A DNA stretch of 64,000 bases from positions 21,142,001 to 21,206,000 of the forward strand of contig BTRK01000004.1 in NCBI GenBank assembly GCA_036245805.1, in the 5' to 3' direction. A program made the position numbers and the translations under genes. The stretch is from Pristionchus mayeri (Eukaryota; Nematoda; Chromadorea; Rhabditida; Neodiplogasteridae). The notes under the pieces are model-generated. The model did no database searches. It worked only from the letters and a program-made list of their open reading frames with translations, and was not told the origin of the DNA. This document shows, one piece after another, positions 12,001 through 22,049 of the stretch (the first letter of the stretch is position 1; the number at the start of each line of letters is the position of its first letter).

Positions 12001-14652
12001 CAAAGTGATGGAGTCCTTCTCAATCACCTGGTCCATGTTGCAAGTGTTCACACACTTGGATGCAGCATGGCAGAAGTGCTCACAGCTCTTGCAAGCATTC
12101 GGAATGGCTGGAATGAATTGTGACGTCCTCGAAACAACCGATGGATACCTTGGCAGCTGCTGTTGCCCACTAGTTCCTGTCCCCAAGGGCAGTTGCAGAA
12201 GGGTTTTCCCTCCTTGTCGAGGTTGCATTCCATTCCAGTCGGACACGTGATCGTCTCGCGGATTTTCTTCGGACAGGCACCATCTAGGAGGAGAATGTAA
12301 TTCAACCTCTCGTATCTCCCATCTTACAGCAGTTGTATCCATCTCCTCTCGCTCTGTTGTTGCACTGGCATTCAGCACCAGTGAATCGATCACGAGAGAC
12401 GTACTTCTCCTCAAAATAACAACATAATGTATAAATTGTGAACAATAACGAACAGTGAGCACTCCGAAGTTTGGATCGCACAGATTATCCGTATTGTTGG
12501 TATCGAAACGCTTCCAGCATGCATCGAGAACATCGAAAGTTGCCTGGAATAGAGGAAGGAATTATGAATGAGACATCCAACCGAACCAATGTTTTGCAGT
12601 TGTCGTTCGATGGAGGACCGAAAGTTGGAAGAGCGGAGCAGTTGTACGAGGGATAGACATGAGTAACCGGACGAATAGTCCCTCCAGTGGATCCGAAAGT
12701 GGTTGGAGTGGCCGTAGGATCAGTGGTGGTGGAACCAGTGAAGGGAGTGGCAGAGGGATCGGTGGTCGTTTCTTTCGTGGATCCGCCAGTGGTAGGAGTG
12801 GCCGTAGGATCAGTGGTGGTGGAACCAGTGAAGGGAGTGGCAGAGGGATCAGTGGTCGTTTCTTTCGTGGATCCGCCAGTGGTAGGAGTGGCCGTAGGAT
12901 CAGTGGTGGTGGAACCAGTGAAGGGAGTGGCAGAGGGATCAGTGGTCGTTTCTTTCGTGGATCCGCCAGTGGTAGGAGTGGCAGTAGGATCAGTGGTGGT
13001 GGAACCAGTGAAGGGAGTGGCAGAGGGATCAGTGGTCGTTTCTTTCGTGGATCCGCCAGTGGTAGGAGTGGCCGTAGGATCAGTGGTGGTGGAACCAGTG
13101 AAGGGAGTGGCAGAGGGATCAGTGGTCGTTTCTTTCGTGGATCCGCCAGTGGTAGGAGTGGCCGTAGGATCAGTGGTGGTGGAACCAGTGAAGGGAGTGG
13201 CAGAGGGATCGGTGGTCGTTTCTTTCGTGGATCCGCCAGTGGTAGGAGTGGCCGTAGGATCAGTGGTGGTGGAACCAGTGAAGGGAGTGGCAGAGGGATC
13301 AGTGGTTGTTTCTTTCGTGGATCCGCCAGTGGTAGGAGTGGCCGTAGGATCAGTGGTGGTGGAACCAGTGAAGGGAGTGGCAGAGGGATCAGTGGTCGTT
13401 TCTTTCGTGGATCCGCCAGTGGTAGGAGTGGCCGTAGGATCAGTGGTGGTGGAACCAGTGAAGGGAGTGGCAGAGGGATCAGTGGTCGTTTCTTTCGTGG
13501 ATCCGCCAGTGGTAGGAGTGGCCGTAGGATCAGTGGTGGTGGAACCAGTGAAGGGAGTGGCAGAGGGATCAGTGGTCGTTTCTTTCGTGGATCCGCCAGT
13601 GGTAGGAGTGGCCGTAGGATCAGTGGTGGTGGAACCAGTGAAGGGAGTGGCAGAGGGATCAGTGGTCGTTTCTTTCGTGGATCCGCCAGTGGTAGGAGTG
13701 GCCGTAGGATCAGTGGTGGTGGAACCAGTGAAGGGAGTGGCAGAGGGATCAGTGGTCGTTTCTTTCGTGGATCCGCCAGTGGTAGGAGTGGCCGTAGGAT
13801 CAGTGGTGGTGGAACCAGTGAAGGGAGTGGCAGAGGGATCGGTGGTCGTTTCTTTCGTGGATCCGCCAGTGGTAGGAGTGGCCGTAGGATCAGTGGTGGT
13901 GGAACCAGTGAAGGGAGTGGCAGAGGGATCGGTGGTCGTTTCTTCCGTGGATCCGCCAGTGGTAGGAGTGGCCGTAGGATCAGTGGTCGTGGAACCAGTG
14001 AAGGGAGTGGCAGAGGGATCGGTGGTCGTTTCTTCCGTGGATCCGCCAGTGGTAGGAGTGGCCGTAGGATCAGTGGTGGTGGAACCAGTGAAGGGAGTGG
14101 CAGAGGGATCAGTGGTCGTTTCTTTCGTGGATCCGCCAGTGGTAGGAGTGGCCGTAGGATCAGTGGTGGTGGAAACAGTGAAGGGAGTGGCAGAGGGAGC
14201 GGTGGTCGTTTCTTCCGTGGATCCGCCAGTGGTAGGAGTGGCCGTAGGATCAGTGGTGGTTGAACCAGTGAAGGGAGTGGCAGAGGGATCGGTGGTCGTT
14301 TCTTCCGTGGATCCGCCAGTGGTAGGAGTGGCCGTAGGATCAGTGGTGGTGGAACCAGTGAAGGGAGTGGCAGAGGGATCGGTAGTTGTTGCTTCAGTGA
14401 AATCTGTGATATCATTTACAATTATACAATTTTAAATTTATTTCCGACTTCACATTTTTTTCATTTACATCTTTTTACCCTTCTGACCATGTCGAATATT
14501 AATTCATTTGAGTGTCCCAAATTAAAGCACATGGTATTGGGTAACCGAAACTGGCTGATCTACCTGTTGGAACATCGGTAGAAGACGATGATTTTGGGGA
14601 TTCATCGGTCACAGTTTCCGTCGTAGCATTTGGGTCGACACTAGTAGATTCT
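1..14652 (-). CDS. Giant mucin-like plus EGF-array extracellular matrix protein (both ends incomplete)
   Basis: A secreted or membrane-tethered matrix protein read leftwards over dozens of short exons. The first supported exon (about 14652-14572) is Ser/Thr-rich. Then comes a 1.8-kb exon (about 14403-12587) with a Thr-rich tandem repeat, then a Cys-containing module (12.59-12.0 kb, with [11 protein letters not shown]), then EGF modules to base 1. At least 25 modules begin with the calcium-binding signature Asp-x-Asp/Asn-Glu-Cys (for example at 410, 5640, 7690, 9190 and 11380), and many contain the C-x-N-x-x-G-S-Y/F-x-C core. The last exon in the window ends with [16 protein letters not shown] and runs off the left edge. 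Introns are mostly 40-60 bases, and many fall just before the Asp-x-Asp-Glu-Cys motif in phase 1. Nematode relatives by architecture are fibrillin-related FBN-1, MUA-3 and MUP-4, which anchor epidermis to cuticle; I cannot say which, if any, is orthologous. The signal peptide exon was not identified; a hydrophobic stretch near 14900 is one candidate. Confidence 0.85.
12690..14395 (-). repeat. 90-bp coding minisatellite, about 19 copies, encoding a mucin-like domain
   Basis: A near-perfect 90-base tandem repeat inside one exon of the EGF-array gene. In the gene's frame each 30-residue unit contains [12 protein letters not shown] followed by [12 protein letters not shown]; about 16 of 30 residues are Ser or Thr and four are Pro, as expected for a heavily O-glycosylated stalk. 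The frame joins correctly to the upstream Ser/Thr exon through an acceptor at about 14404. Units vary at few sites, mainly one Lys/Glu codon and scattered silent changes, which suggests recent homogenisation. Because the unit is a multiple of three, two plus-strand frames and another minus-strand frame are also open; those Gly/Ser, Val and Pro/Leu readings are shadows. Confidence 0.9.
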
Positions 14653-14967
14653 GAAATTCGGAATCTCAGCAGAGTGCTCATTGTGAATAAATAAGGACAG
14701 GGACGGGCACATTTCTGTGCCTGGACTCATCGAAGGACGGGTTGGACTGAGGACGGACTGTCAGGACACGGGGTTCCACTTTCCTATCCATCTCGTGAAC
14801 TGCTCTGAAGATCTAAACGCTGAAAGATTAGTTGATTTCGCTCAGCTTTAGGGGAGGACGTCGATATTTCTCCATTGGCAGGGAAGAGTGAAATGATCAG
14901 TTGATAGAATAAGAAGTGATGGATGAATCCCTCTTGTCCCTTATATACCATCTCAAATGGGCTGTCG

Positions 14968-17155
14968 TTATGCTGTTGATTGCTGCTCCGGAGTGTGAAA
15001 TGGTCCATTCGAGAGAGGAGAATCCTCTTGCAAGAAGCTGCCACTGTTCCCCCAATCAATAAATCGTTCGTCTTTTTGAAATTCTTTTAGTGAATCAAAT
15101 ACTTTATCATTCCACTCGTAGTAATCATGTAACCCGTTCACAATCTTCGATAGTGAGAATCGTCCGTAGGTGAGAGGAAAACCCAATCGTCCGCGTCCTC
15201 GAGATCTTTCTTGCAATGTAGAAGGGGAACCTTGCACCCTTGTGATCTCCATCTGAATCGACCCCATCCCTACTCAATCACTCCTTCCTCCTCACTTTCC
15301 ATTGCACTTCTCAATGATCTTGGATGCTTCTGATCGAGTGGGAGGCATCTCCTCTCCGAAGATATTCCTCGCCCCTTCTCTCGCTCTCCACTGCACCTCC
15401 TCCAGGTCGATGCCCCTTCAAGACTCCTCATTCGTTGCACTACTCCCCCCTCTCCTCTCACTTCAATCGAGTCACATTCATTGCCTCTTCGTAGTCGAAA
15501 TTCATTCTATAGTGTAGTAGTTTCCCCTCAGTGGCTGGCACCTGAGAAATAAAACTGGAAGGGTGGTCGACGTCATTGCTCACTTTCTTCTTCCTCATCG
15601 ACTTTGGCTCGTGAACGAACACCCAATGAGTGGAGAGGAAACGAACGAAATCCGGTTTGAATACTGTCTCAAAAATAATATTTGAAAGAAGTTTAAACAT
15701 CGAACAAACCCACCTTCGTGGGCCTATCGTTCAGGAAGAATTCTGCGTTGACAACTCCATCGAATGATCCATTCAAGTGGCCTACCTTATAATATTTGAG
15801 GTAGAAATCGCTTATGAATCAAGACAGATATCAACTCCTTGCCTTTAGACCAAAGTGCTGAAACATCAACGAGCCCAGTCTCCTGTCCTTATCGAATCGC
15901 GGTTTCACGAACTCGATCAGAGACTTATCATCGCTAAATCATCTAATGTTTTTTGTACAATTGACAGCAAAGGGTCACAGAAACCCCTTTTCGAAGAATT
16001 CTCTGACGTATCCTCTCGATCACCTGATGTGAATGTACTCATCGACATCGAGCAACACTCCGAACTCCGCTTCCATCCTCAGTGCACAGTCGTTGTGAGT
16101 GAGTGAGTGGGAGAGACGATAGAGACCACTAGAAAATTACCCCAATTAGATTATTTCATTTTCATCACATTTATAAAGAGTGAAATGAAGGAAGTGAGTT
16201 AATGACTCACGCATTGGGGTCATCTCCATCTGCACTCAGTGGGAGCATCGGCCAATTCACTACTTGCACCAGACCCTCCAGTATTCTCGTTCACTTAATC
16301 TCCCTCACCCCTCTCTCTCTCACCTGTGCACTGTAGTACTCGATGACTCTAGCTGCACTCGTCGACATTGAATTCGCATACATTATGAACGTCGCGTCGT
16401 GCCTCTTCCACAATTCGAAGAAGAGAATGAGGCGAGACCAATCGTGATACCAGTAGAGAGGAGGCACGCATACCTACCAGTGTCTTCTCTTTCTGTTTGC
16501 ACCCCATGACCTACCTGGAGTTGGCCCGTAGCCACGGACTCTCTTCTCTCCACAGTGACCACTATAGATCGTTCGTTATCGATGGAGATCTCCACCTGAC
16601 ATTTCCCCATTCCTAAATGTATCCTTCAGAAGGAAGGAATCACTTCATCGGGAACGTCGAATATATTGATAGATTGGAATTCGTAAGCGTTCCATAGACA
16701 TTTCTTAGCCCATGTCCATGGACAAGCTCCCTCCACTGGCTGGAATTGGAGAGGAGTCACTACTCCGTTCACTCCTCAAGATGCATTTGATCGACGTGGA
16801 ATGAGATACTCACTCATGGTTAGATTCGTCTCTTTTTTCAAACATTTAGAGATTGCGAGAATACGAATCGTGTTCTTAACTGTTCTGAAAGGAGAGAAAT
16901 ATATCGTGGCGATGGAAATTGCACACCGATCATCGTAATAGGCGCGGTAGATAAAAATGGAGCTGTGATTTGATTTAGTCACATCCGATAGTTGATCGAT
17001 GAAATAGTGCTTACTAAAGGAGAAGGCATACTTAAAACGAAGATCACGAATTACTATTCCTACCTGGCTCTATAGGTGAGTGTCCAAACTTCGACATAAA
17101 ATAAGAGAAGGCAAATGACAGAACAAACGGCGAAAAGCTTATGTCGAACACGCAT
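14968..17155 (-). CDS. GT92 (DUF23) family glycosyltransferase, type II membrane protein
   Basis: A Golgi-type glycosyltransferase of the nematode-expanded GT92 family, of which C. elegans GALT-1 is a galactosyltransferase. The start at 17155 opens an N-terminal signal anchor (MRVRHKLFAVCSVICLLLFY). Later exons give IFIYRAYYDDR, CPWTWAKKC, the family block VCVPPLYWYHDWSRLILFFE, GLVQVVNWPMLPL, HNDCALRMEAEFG and LLDVDEYIH, which carries the DxD-like acidic motif. The C-terminal part includes HLNGSFDGVVNAEFF and HWVFVHEP, then LHYRMNFDYEE, and stops at 14968. Splice phases join cleanly in most places. One join does not: the exon encoding CLWNAYEFQ runs into TGA near 16640 before the next in-frame block, so there is either an unusual intron or a frame break. 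The intron near 15842 can be read with a GC donor or with a GT donor a few bases earlier. It lies about 300 bases upstream of the EGF/mucin gene, same strand. Confidence 0.82.
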
Positions 17156-18139
17156 TTGATTGATGCATGTACCTTGAAATGTCTATTGATTCACATAATG
17201 ATTATGACTCCAAGTGGAAAGGCGCATCAATGTCAAATTAGACAGGGGAAGTGGTGTTTGGGGAGAGGGGGTGATCTGAACCATCAGAGTCGTAAAGTGA
17301 CCATTGTAGACTGTGGTGAGTGTCTCATGCCCTCTCTTCTCTTCTCTCTTTTCAGCTTATCATCCTCTCAACCACGCCTTCACTGATAACTCATATTTGA
17401 GCACTCTATCATTTAATATAAAACGCGATCGCGCCTCTGAATGAAATGTGAAACAACAACGAGAAACTGAGAGAGAGCAAAATATGTTCCTAAACTTGAG
17501 ATGGTTCATTTTTTGTATTCTCTATTTCGCGAAATTTTAAAAAAATAGCGAAACTGTGTATCATATTTCTAGGTAGTACGAGAATCATAATGAGAGGAAA
17601 GAGTTGTAACAGAAACGCCAACAGGAACGAATTGACAGAAGGCAAGGGAATGAATTGAAAGGACCGTAGACGTATTAATGGATATGATGGATATGGGAAG
17701 AAAAATAAAGAAGGAGGGGAATAATAGATGGAGCGAAGGATGAATGCACTTCAAGCCATTGTAGTTTCATTGTGGATTCGAATCAGAGAAGATCAGACGT
17801 CAGTTCACTCTTTGGATGCTGACATACGAATCGCTGTCTCCGTTGATAATCTCTCCCGACACTTTCCCGGCGTCCTGAAAGAGAAATGGAATCAGTCTTC
17901 TGCTTACTTTACACTGTTGCTCATTCTTAATATCCATTGCATGCCTTCGAATGAGTGCAGAGTGTTCGCATCCATTTCTTTGCTTTATCACTCAACCGGC
18001 TGAATTCCCATAATCGCTGCTCATTTTTGCAGTCACAATTTCATTTTGGGCTGCTCATCTACCGATAAACATTTTAACATATTTTTTCAAAGTAATCTAC
18101 TTCACGCTAATCGTACAATTATCCAAAAAAGTGAACATA
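17156..18139. other. Intergenic, no gene seen
   Basis: AT-rich sequence upstream of the GT92 gene. I see no exon-like reading with recognisable content; the longest open frames (around 17728-18003) have no splice context or family resemblance. It should hold the GT92 promoter. Confidence 0.5.
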
Positions 18140-19167
18140 TGAGGGCGTTTGCCTAAGAATCGAGCAAGGTCCGGCACAGCTCAAAAATCTCATTCATCTG
18201 AAACTCGGTGATTTGGGGTTATCTAAGGTGCTGAAAAGGGTGGACACATTCATTTTGCCCCCAGAATCGTCGTTGGCTCCAGACGACGTCACGTCCAAAA
18301 CACATTTTTAAATGTAACGTTGCTCTCGAATGTTCTAAAATTACGCGAGCATGGTTCCCGGGGTAGAATTTCATGCTGGTTACGCCCATCCAGTTAATTT
18401 TTCATGATTTATTAAAATTATTTTTAAAAATACATCTTTTCTCTAAGGCAAAAGTGACCTTAGCAACTTGCATGGTTAGAAGCGGCATGACGAGACGATT
18501 CAGAATCTCTATTTTCGTCCAATTTGAAGCAGCGAGTTTTAAAACAGCCAAATTTTACTGATGTCAAAACGTGGGAAAACGTAGCAGCTTCACCTATCCT
18601 CTCCTTCCCTCCCTCGATAGAAGCGAGAGAGTGTGCAGATGCGAGAGAGTGGAGAGGCGAGAGAACTGCCAGGGGGTAAACTGACGAGGGAGGGCAGGGA
18701 GAGGGTGAAATTGCTGCGTTTTCCCTCGTTTTGACATCAGTAAAATGTGGCTGTTTTAAAACTCGCTGCATCAAATTGGACGAAAATAGAGATTCTGAAT
18801 CGTCTCGTCATGCCGCTTCTAACCATGCAAATGGCTAAGGTCACTTTTGCCTTAGAGAAAAGATGTATTTTTAAAAATAATTTTAATAAATCATGAAAAA
18901 TTAACTGGATGGGCGTAACCAGCATGAAATTCTACCCCGGGAACCATGCTCGCGTAATTTTAGAACATTCGAGAGCAACGTTACATTTAAAAATGTGTTT
19001 TGGACGTGACGTCGTCTGGAGCCAACGACGATTCTGGGGGCAAAATGAATGTGCCCATCGTTTTCAGCACCTTAGATAACCCCAAATCACCGAGTTTCAG
19101 AGAAATGATATTTTTGGACTGTGCCAGAATTCTCCGAATCTGCTCGATTCTTAGGCAAACGGCCTCA
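18140..19167. mobile_element. Foldback element 1 (long palindrome, about 1.03 kb)
   Basis: Two arms of roughly 450 bases are near-perfect reverse complements, centred near 18650. The outer ends read TGAGGGCGTTTGCCTAAG at the left and its complement, with one or two changes, at the right. Both ends are bordered by TA (18138-18139 and 19168-19169), as in Tc1/mariner-type non-autonomous elements. The same 62-residue open frame appears on opposite strands at 18373-18561 and 18737-18925, simply because the arms match. The centre is GA/CT-rich. No transposase is encoded. Confidence 0.85.
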
Positions 19168-19779
19168 TATAAAATTGATTACTAACTAGAGTTAGAAAGA
19201 TCTAAAAAATGTCTGAACGCTGCTCTCAATCAACACTGCCTAGTGGATGAATCAGTTAGTATCTAGCTGAATCTCCTCTACTGGGACAATCACAAGATCA
19301 CCGACGAAGTATTCAGGACTCCATACTGTAATGAGAGGGGATTCAATTACTCCTGTATCACTAACCGCAAGTCAATGTGAAATCTCGTTCTGGTGGAAAG
19401 AAATTATAATAGAATTTCATGCATGATATTAACTGGTTTGGAATATTTTGTGTCCATCACGATTGTGTCACATCACAGTTCTTCAATATTTCTCCCTTCT
19501 GATCCTTCTCTCTCTCTTTGTTTCGAATATCAATTCACGCTAGTTATTCCATCTCCATGAATCGGCTTACCCATCTGACATCCCTCATTTCCTTAATCGG
19601 GAAATAGTTGTGCTTCTGAACCTGGTTAATCTTGCTCATCATAATTTCGGAAACTCAACGTTCTTAAATCTCAACGGAGAAGATAACGTCGGGATAACGT
19701 CGGGATAAGATAACGTCGGGAGAAGATTGACATCTTCGAGTTAAGAACATCTTGGGTTACGGGATAGAGTTGTCTTTCG
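19168..19779. other. Spacer between two foldback elements, with a short direct repeat
   Basis: No gene is visible. At 19680-19722 the 11-mer ATAACGTCGGG occurs three times in close succession, flanked by GTTCTTAAATCTC and its approximate complement GAGTTAAGAAC, which suggests a small decayed repeat or the edge of an element. Confidence 0.45.
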
Positions 19780-20850
19780 ACCTGTTTAATCTGTCAAAAA
19801 GATGCGAGAAAAGTTGCGTAAAAAGTTGCGCAAAAAGTTCGCGAACTTCTGATTCTCTCCTGTTCGTGTGCTCTCTCTTTTTCTCTAACAGGTCGTTGAA
19901 AAGTTCACGAACTTTTTGACGAACTATGTTCGAAATTCGTGCTTTTCTTTTGTTTTACTTATTTTTAGGGATTATTTTTGCGTTTAGCTTATGAATACTT
20001 TGAAGGACAACCTTCCCTTAGCTGGAATAGCTTCAGAATACAGCGTAGTGAAAGTAAACACGGTTGGAGTAATTTTTTCGATTATGGGTCACCACTTTAA
20101 CCACCCTGTAATGTCAAGCTATTCCATCAGAGGGAAGGTTGTCCTTATAATCAGTCATAAGTTAATTGATAAAAATAAGCAAAACAAAAGAAAAGTACGA
20201 ATTTCGAACGAATTTATGCCGGTTTTTAACGAACTTTTCAAGGAGCTGCGTGAAAAGTTAGAGAAACGCGAGAGAGCACGCGTTCTTGAGAGAGCGAAAA
20301 GGAAGCAGTGATTGTTTACTTCCTTTTCCCTCTCTCGAAAACGCGTGCTCTCTCTTCTTTCTCTAACTTTTCACGCAGCTCCTTGAAAAGTTCGTTAAAA
20401 ACCGAAAAAAAAAAATTTGTTCGAAATTCGTACTTTTCTTTTGTTTTTCTTATTTTTATCAATTATTTTTGCTTTTAACTTATGACTGATTATAAGGACA
20501 ACCTTCCCTCTGATGGAATAGCTTGACATTATAGGGTGGTTAAAGTGGTGACCCATAATCGTAAAAATTACTCCAACCGTGTTTACTTTCACTACGCTGT
20601 ATTCTGAAGCTATTCCAGCTAAGGGAAGGTTGTCCTTCAAAGTATTCATAAGCTAAACGCAAAAATAATCCCTAAAAATAAGTAAAACAAAAGAAAAGCA
20701 CGAATTTCGAACATAGTTCGTCGAAAAGTTCGTGAACTTTTCAACGACCTGGTTAGAGAAAAAGAGAGAGCACACGAACAGGAGAGAATCAGAAGTTCGC
20801 GAACTTTTTACGCAACTTTTCTCGCAGATTTCTGACAGATTAAACAGGCC
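19780..20850. mobile_element. Foldback element 2 (nested palindrome, about 1.07 kb)
   Basis: Reverse-complementary arms centred near 20320, with outer ends CCTGTTTAATCTGTCA and its complement. Each arm also contains a smaller inverted repeat built on AAGGACAACCTTCCCT and AGGGAAGGTTGTCCTT around a segment containing CACCACTTTAACCACCCT, so the structure is a hairpin within a hairpin. The 106-residue open frame at 19991-20311 and the matching minus-strand frame at 20395-20649 are both products of the arms; I do not regard either as a gene. I could not settle a target duplication. Confidence 0.75.
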
Positions 20851-22049
20851 GTTTGTCTTGTCTTGTCTTTTGTCTTGTCAGGCCAATCAATAGAAGGCAA
20901 TCGTGATCGTGATGGATATCAAAACTCATGCAATTAGCCACTAAATACTCTGCGGTAATCTTTCCATTCGCGTTTCTGTAGTCTCGCACATAAGTTGTGC
21001 GTACTTTCTGTGATGGGTAAACGTTTAGCATCTTCGGATTAGCATCTTCGAGTGACCGGTTCTGACGGATTAGAGAACTGGGAATTGAATTCGGCCTATT
21101 GAATACCTTTTTGCTTGAAATGCAACGAATTATAAAACATTTGAGTAGGTTTATCTTCCATTCAAGAATTTAGCAATTCAAAGGTAATGAAGTAGCCATG
21201 CCCTTTTAGAGTTCTCGCTCTTCTGCGAGAGGAATTGTATTAAATGTCCTTATCTCTGAACGAGATCTGGTTCACTTCTTACTTACTTCAACTGATCACA
21301 ATCTACTGATCCCCGCCATTTCAAAAATGATTGGCTGATGATGAACTGTGAATATCGCATTTCATCAATTCATACAGGGTTATAACCAAGATTATCGATG
21401 AACGAGTTGGGGAGAATTTCCTATCACTAAAATGAACACACACAGAGGGACTCACGATAGATCAACACCGATTGGATTAAGTGATCTCAAACACACTCCC
21501 GTTTTGTGACAAAAGTGTGAATTGTCGAGTGTCCAACAGCAGAATAAGGAGAAATGAAGGGGCAGCTACAGGTGAGAGAATCGATTGCACATTGCAACGC
21601 TACAATGGCACAGTTATCAAAAGTTACTGGTGGGTGAGTAAACAAAGGACAGAGAAGTGTCCATTAGAAGTGATTCAGACTGGAGAAGGAACAATGAAGA
21701 TCATGAGCACAATCTCTCCTCCTCCCGGTTCGAGGAATGGTTTCCCCCTGAGGGGAGGGACGGTTTCCCTCTCTCCTCAATCCATTCTTCTGGTTGACTC
21801 CTCTATCGCCACTCCATCTTCTAGTGTTCTCTTCATCGAATAGAAGGAGGCAACACTTCGCCCCTCCAGGTGATTCCTCTCCTTCCTCATTCTCTCTCTC
21901 CTTCCCTTTCAGTGGTACTCTATCCTTCTCCCTCTCCTTCCTTTGGTCTCTTCATCCTCGACGAGTCTCGACTCCGCCCACTTTGTGATAATGAAAATAG
22001 GAGGAGTGAACGACCGAGTAGTAGTGAGTGTCGTGTGGTAGTGAGTGGA
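20851..22049. other. Intergenic, possible small unrecognised exon pair
   Basis: Mostly non-coding sequence ahead of the transporter gene. Around 21554-21640 there are short open pieces that end at plausible donors (CTACAG followed by GTGAGAG, and TACTGGTGG followed by GTGAGTA), encoding DCTLQRYNGTVIKSYWW in one frame. They could be part of a small gene or an upstream exon, but I recognise no family. Confidence 0.25.

Noticed and set aside
12659..14435. Very long open frames of 534-617 codons on both strands across the minisatellite (Gly/Ser-rich, Val-rich and Pro/Leu-rich).
   Set aside because: They follow automatically from a 90-base repeat without stops. Only the Thr-rich minus-strand frame joins in phase to the flanking exon of the EGF gene.
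15830..15850. A GC-AG intron in the GT92 gene.
   Set aside because: A GT donor a few bases upstream (TTTG followed by GTCTAA) also gives a continuous frame, so the rare donor is not required.
19991..20311. A 106-residue plus-strand frame beginning MNTLKDNLPLAG and a matching minus-strand copy at 20395-20649.
   Set aside because: Both lie in the arms of a palindrome and mirror each other; there is no splice context or family resemblance.
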